Shown here: piece by piece, positions 47,875-51,564 of the stretch
Layout of the letters: every line of letters begins with the position of its first letter
Numbering within the stretch: position 1 is the stretch's first letter
Source: Microcaldota archaeon
GTDB taxonomy: Archaea; Micrarchaeota; Micrarchaeia; Micrarchaeales; CABMGC01
Assembly (NCBI GenBank): GCA_028867435.1
Contig: JAGWGI010000006.1
Span: 1-51,564 of the forward strand
Length of the DNA stretch: 51,564 bases
Direction: 5' to 3'
The notes under the pieces: generated by a model
Seen by the model: the letters and a program-made list of their open reading frames with translations, nothing else
The model's database searches: none
What the model was told of the DNA's origin: nothing
Position numbers and translations under genes: made by a program

Positions 47875-48342
47875 GTGGAAATTTCCGTGGAACAATTGTT
47901 CAATATGCTTCAGGCAGAAAGGAAAACAGGAGAGGTAATCCCGCTGCCGTCAAACTTTTACAAAGAGGCACAGCAACAATCGGCGCATATTGAGGTCCAC
48001 GAAGCTGGGGCCCAGCATAAGGCAAACTTCAAGAAGCTACTTGAAACTTTAAAAGAGAGACGACTACAGAAGCTATTAATATACTTGGCGTACAATAAAC
48101 AACTACCAACCCTCATGCCAGAAGAGGAGTGGCAAATATACAATAAAATCAAAAACATAATAAACAGTAACGAGGACGCCTCGCAGAAGCTCAAGAAGCT
48201 GAGGATAGCTGCAGACCTTCCTGAGCTTATGATGCCAAATGGCAGCAAAACCGGACCATACAAGCAGAATCAGACTATCGAAACCGGAAATGACTACGAA
48301 ACACAGTTCCTGATTAACAACAAGCTCGCAGAACCGATATAA
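47875..48342 (+). CDS. GINS-complex-like subunit
   Basis: EQLFNMLQAERKTGEVIPLPSNFYKEAQQ...KKLLETLKERRLQKLLIYLAYN...LMPEEEWQIYNKIKNII, GINS A-domain pattern; GTG start at 47875 or TTG at 47851. Confidence 0.75.
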   Translation: MEISVEQLFNMLQAERKTGEVIPLPSNFYKEAQQQSAHIEVHEAGAQHKANFKKLLETLKERRLQKLLIYLAYNKQLPTLMPEEEWQIYNKIKNIINSNEDASQKLKKLRIAADLPELMMPNGSKTGPYKQNQTIETGNDYETQFLINNKLAEPI

Positions 48343-48351
48343 AGTGATGAA

Positions 48352-48645
48352 ATGAAAATACAGAAAGAGATAAGGACATACTGTCCATACTGCAACAAGC
48401 ACACAGTGCATACTATAAAGCATATAGTGAGCCCAAAGCCTGCCAACCCTACAAGGGGGCTGAGCATGAGCAACAGGAGGCACGAGAGGAAGATCAAGGG
48501 CTATGTTGGAAAGGTAAAGGCCAAGACACCAAAGAAGAAGCTCGGCACAAGGCAGAAGGTCACGATGGAATGCAAGGACTGCCACAAGTCCATAGAGCGC
48601 GTGATAGGCGGGAGGACGAAGAAGAAGCTTGAGATCAAGCGCTGA
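48352..48645 (+). CDS. rpl44e: Ribosomal protein L44e
   Basis: IRTYCPYCNKHTVHTIKHIV...SNRRHERKIKGYVGKVK...MECKDCHKS. Confidence 0.95.
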   Translation: MKIQKEIRTYCPYCNKHTVHTIKHIVSPKPANPTRGLSMSNRRHERKIKGYVGKVKAKTPKKKLGTRQKVTMECKDCHKSIERVIGGRTKKKLEIKR

Positions 48646-48650
48646 TTGCG

Positions 48651-49418
48651 ATGATAGTAAGGAAGGAGATGCCCGAGGTCGGGGAACTCGTGCTGGTCAG
48701 GATAAAGAAGGTGATGCCCTTCGGCGCCTACTGCGAGCTCGTCGAATATAACAACATGGACGGATACCTCCCAATAAAAGAGGTCGCCTCTGGCTGGATA
48801 AAGAACATCCACGAGTTCGTGAAGGAAGGCCAGAGGAGCGTTGCCAAAATCGTCTACATAGACAAGGAGAAGAAGGCAATAGACGTCTCGCTAAAGAAGG
48901 TTACAAAGAAGGAGGACAGAGACAAGGTAAACGACTACAACCTCGAGAAGAGGGCAGAGAACCTTATACTTCAGGCTGCAAAGGGCGCGGGGCAAGCAGA
49001 CAAGAAGGCCGAGATAGTCGCAGAACTCACAAAGAAATACCCCAGCTACAATGACGTAATAACCGCGATATCTGAGAAGAAGGGCGCACTCTTGGGCCTA
49101 AAGCTTTCCCAGAAGCTAATAGACGAGCTAGAGGACATAGTTGCAAAGAACATCCGCCCGAAGGTTTACAATGTTTCATATGTGGCAGAAGTCACCTCAT
49201 ACGACACCAAAAAAGGAGTCTTCACACTAAAGAAGGCGTTTGAAGAGATAGAGAAGTTGGGGGTCACAGTCACGTATCTCGGCGCCCCTAGGTACAGGCT
49301 GCAGTGCGAGGATTCGAGCTATCCCAAAGCTGAAGAGAGGATAAGGCAGGCGACAGCAGTGCTCGAGCAGCTCGTCGTCCCAAACGGCACACTTACAACT
49401 AAAAAAGACAAGGTATAG
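48651..49418 (+). CDS. eif2a: Translation initiation factor aIF2 subunit alpha
   Basis: S1 domain: EVGELVLVRIKKVMPFGAYCELVEYNNMDGYLPIKEVASGWIKNIHEFVKEGQ. Confidence 0.96.
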   Translation: MIVRKEMPEVGELVLVRIKKVMPFGAYCELVEYNNMDGYLPIKEVASGWIKNIHEFVKEGQRSVAKIVYIDKEKKAIDVSLKKVTKKEDRDKVNDYNLEKRAENLILQAAKGAGQADKKAEIVAELTKKYPSYNDVITAISEKKGALLGLKLSQKLIDELEDIVAKNIRPKVYNVSYVAEVTSYDTKKGVFTLKKAFEEIEKLGVTVTYLGAPRYRLQCEDSSYPKAEERIRQATAVLEQLVVPNGTLTTKKDKV

Positions 49419-49419
49419 A

Positions 49420-50187
49420 ATGGAGAAGACTACGATATACTACAATGCCAAGACCAAGCCAAGGAGCCCGCTACTCATAGTCGGCCTACCAGGAATAGGC
49501 AATGTCGGAAGCCTTGTTGGCGAGCATCTGCGCACAGAACTTAAGGCCAAGAAATTTGCAACCCTCTATTCGCCGCACTTTCCGCATCAGGTAGTGATGC
49601 TCAAGTCAGGCGGAATACGCCTTGTCAGCAACAGGTTCTATCTCTGGAAGAACCCGTCCAAGGAAAAGAACGTGCACGACGTGATAATCCTGGTGGGCGA
49701 CTTTCAGGCGCTCTCATCAGAGGGGCAGTACGAGATTAACGAGAAGATAATCAAGTTCTTCAAGAAACTAGGTGGCAGGACGGTCTACACTATAGGCGGC
49801 TACAACGCCACCAACCAATATGTCCAGACCCCCCGTGTCTTCGCAGTAACTACTGATAAATCTCAGATCCCCGCACTTAAGAAGAATGGCATAATCTTCG
49901 GTGTGGCCTCTGGGATGATCTGGGGCTCTGCAGGGTTGTTGCTCGCATTCTCAAAGAAGTACAAACTAACCGCAACCTGCATAATGGGGGAAACTGGGAT
50001 GTTAGACGTAGACGCCCACGCTGCCAAAGCGATTCTAGACGCCCTGGTAAAACACTTAGGCCTGAATGTAAATCTGGACAACATGGAGAAGATCAGCAAG
50101 GAGACCGAGAAGATGCTCGGTGCCATGGAGGAGGCGGCGAAGAAGGAGCAGCAGGGCAACAAGGAGAACTTCACATACATCAGGTAA
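49420..50187 (+). CDS. PAC2-family proteasome assembly chaperone
   Basis: LLIVGLPGIGNVGSLVGEHLRTEL...GGYNATNQYV; follows aIF2alpha as in many archaea. Confidence 0.9.
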   Translation: MEKTTIYYNAKTKPRSPLLIVGLPGIGNVGSLVGEHLRTELKAKKFATLYSPHFPHQVVMLKSGGIRLVSNRFYLWKNPSKEKNVHDVIILVGDFQALSSEGQYEINEKIIKFFKKLGGRTVYTIGGYNATNQYVQTPRVFAVTTDKSQIPALKKNGIIFGVASGMIWGSAGLLLAFSKKYKLTATCIMGETGMLDVDAHAAKAILDALVKHLGLNVNLDNMEKISKETEKMLGAMEEAAKKEQQGNKENFTYIR

Positions 50188-50640
50188 ACCAGCTCAGGGC
50201 AAGTAAATAGTACAAGGCATCATCCACTGACTATGTATTGCAGCAGGCCTGCTTAATATCTTCCCACTTCCCGTGGCATATTCAACATATACGTATTATT
50301 TGGTGGGTGCATTTCTCCATAAACGCTCTTGCCTTCATATCTTATTGGCGTGACCGAATGCTGATAAAAACGCACCTCTAGGCTTAATAAATATTTTCTT
50401 AGAAAATCCCTAGGTGAGTTCGGAGAGTTCGCGCAGATAGTTCCCCATGTACGCAATATACAACCCTCCATTTTCATAATGAGACTCAAAAGAGAGGACC
50501 CACGAAAAGATGCTTCATGCTATCGCATTACTTCCTGCCATGAGAGTTTTTATATCCACACTAAATATTTGCCTTGCCACCACGGAACGATTAAAGCGAG
50601 GCATAAGCTCTTTAGTTTGAACGCAGCCATGTTATATTGT

Positions 50641-50712
50641 GCGAGCGTAGTCTAGCCTGGTAGGACGTGGCCTTCCCAAGGCTACAACCCGGGTTCAAAT
50701 CCCGGCGCTCGC
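50641..50712 (+). tRNA. tRNA-Gly(CCC)
   Basis: Acceptor GCGAGCG/CGCTCGC, anticodon arm TGGCC-TTCCCAA-GGCTA, T arm CCGGG-TTCAAAT-CCCGG. Confidence 0.92.
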
Positions 50713-50743
50713 ACATGTTTATTACAGGCATTGGGTAGATGTG

Positions 50744-51355
50744 ATGCAAACTAAGCGCTCCACAAAATCTACTAATGCAGAAGCAGAACTCTCTGGATTA
50801 TTGAGAAAAAGACTTGAAAGTCACCCTTTATAGAATTTTATACTCGGTTCCATTGTAACTCCGAATTCGAGTGGGAAAGTCTGGCCTGTTGGGGGTACCG
50901 TAAGCAGGCTACTGTGCGAAGAGCTTTATGGCACAAAAATGGAAGAGTTTGACCTCGACTTTATTGCAGAACATGTTAACCAAAAAATCGCCGTTCCGAA
51001 AGGTTGGAAGGTAGATTACACAAAATTCGATAACCCCATCTTTACAAAGGATGCCACGAGCATAGATTTGTGGCCTATTTCAGATGCCAGTTGGATAAAA
51101 CAGAACCACCTTGAGCCTTCGATTGAAAACTTCTTTGCCTGGGTTCCGTATACTATCCAAGCAATGGCTTATGATGTCAAATCACATAAAGTGATTGGAG
51201 AAAAAGGAATAGGTGCACTTCTGGCACGTAAGTTTCTGGTAAATAATCTCAACACCGCAAGGGAGGAATCAAAGAGGAAAGGAGTTGCTGTGGATCAGCG
51301 GATGGAAAGAAAGGCAAAAAGCATGGATTTCACATTTGTGCCAAGTGGTGAATAA
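50744..51355 (+). pseudogene. Nucleotidyltransferase-like protein interrupted by an in-frame TAG
   Basis: Same frame from ATG 50744: MQTKRSTKSTNAEAELSGLLRKRLESHPL*NFILGSIVTPNSSGKVWPVGGTVSRLLCEELYGTKMEEFDLDFIAEHVNQ...; TAG at 50831-50833; track ORF begins only at 50939. Confidence 0.6.
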
Positions 51356-51564
51356 TGATCAATCCTAAATTGCCGTGTGGAAGAACATAGATTCATAAAA
51401 TCACAGCCAATTCTGTTAGAAACGACTATGTTGATTTCTCCCCGCAACCTAATTCATAACATCACCAACATTTAATAATTTTTGTTCCCAGATTCCTACA
51501 AACGACTATTCGCCATCAATGGTGGCACAAAGACTTTCGTCTTGGCTGCCGGTATGCGTTATAC

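Noticed and set aside
50388-50402. ATTTTCTTAGAAAAT palindrome
   Set aside because: Short AT-rich 6-bp stem likely by chance; no associated function visible.
50870-50935. GAGTGGGAAAGTCTGG... looked like the conserved RNase P RNA CR-I region
   Set aside because: It reads in frame with the NTase-like protein and no CR-IV/CR-V partner (ACAGAA-type) was found nearby; not supported as RNase P RNA.
1-51564. CRISPR arrays, IS elements, prophage, rRNA
   Set aside because: No regularly spaced repeats, transposase/integrase motifs or rRNA signatures were seen in the supplied sequence or ORF track.

Overview
The window is a gene-dense archaeal chromosome segment with roughly balanced GC. It is probably from a small-genome acidophile-type DPANN/ARMAN-like (Micrarchaeota-like) lineage, but I infer that only from gene content and did not test it. 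Most of it is core information processing and metabolism: L14e (partial), Cmk, L34e, DUF106/EMC3-like, AdkA and thermosome; an N-glycosylation block (GT4, nucleotidyltransferase, epimerase, AglB); GGR, GlyS, HisS, thioredoxin, histone; the exosome/SBDS/proteasome-alpha superoperon; RNase P Pop5/Rpp30, Cdc6/Orc1, Mrp, PyrG; SSB, Bcp, beta-CASP nuclease, ADP-forming acetyl-CoA synthetase, Mre11-like, prefoldin beta; bacterial-type gyrase, a cyclic-2,3-DPG-synthetase-like protein, TFE, a GINS-like protein, L44e, aIF2alpha and PAC2; three tRNAs. The observations I rate highest are: (1) a TATA-binding protein with only one TBP repeat that keeps both DNA-kinking Phe positions; (2) a textbook box C/D sRNA in the 5' leader of the histone gene, with its D box 4 nt before the likely histone ATG; (3) a 14-bp perfect inverted repeat flanking an 83-bp AT-rich spacer between the initiator tRNA and the GINS-like gene, a candidate origin, operator or MITE; (4) AglB with an extra N-terminal multi-TM plus coiled-coil module; (5) a nucleotidyltransferase-like gene interrupted by an in-frame UAG near the right edge; (6) a protein made of four ~70-aa repeats; (7) TFE with a histone-tail-like basic N-terminal extension. 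I saw no CRISPR array, IS element or rRNA.
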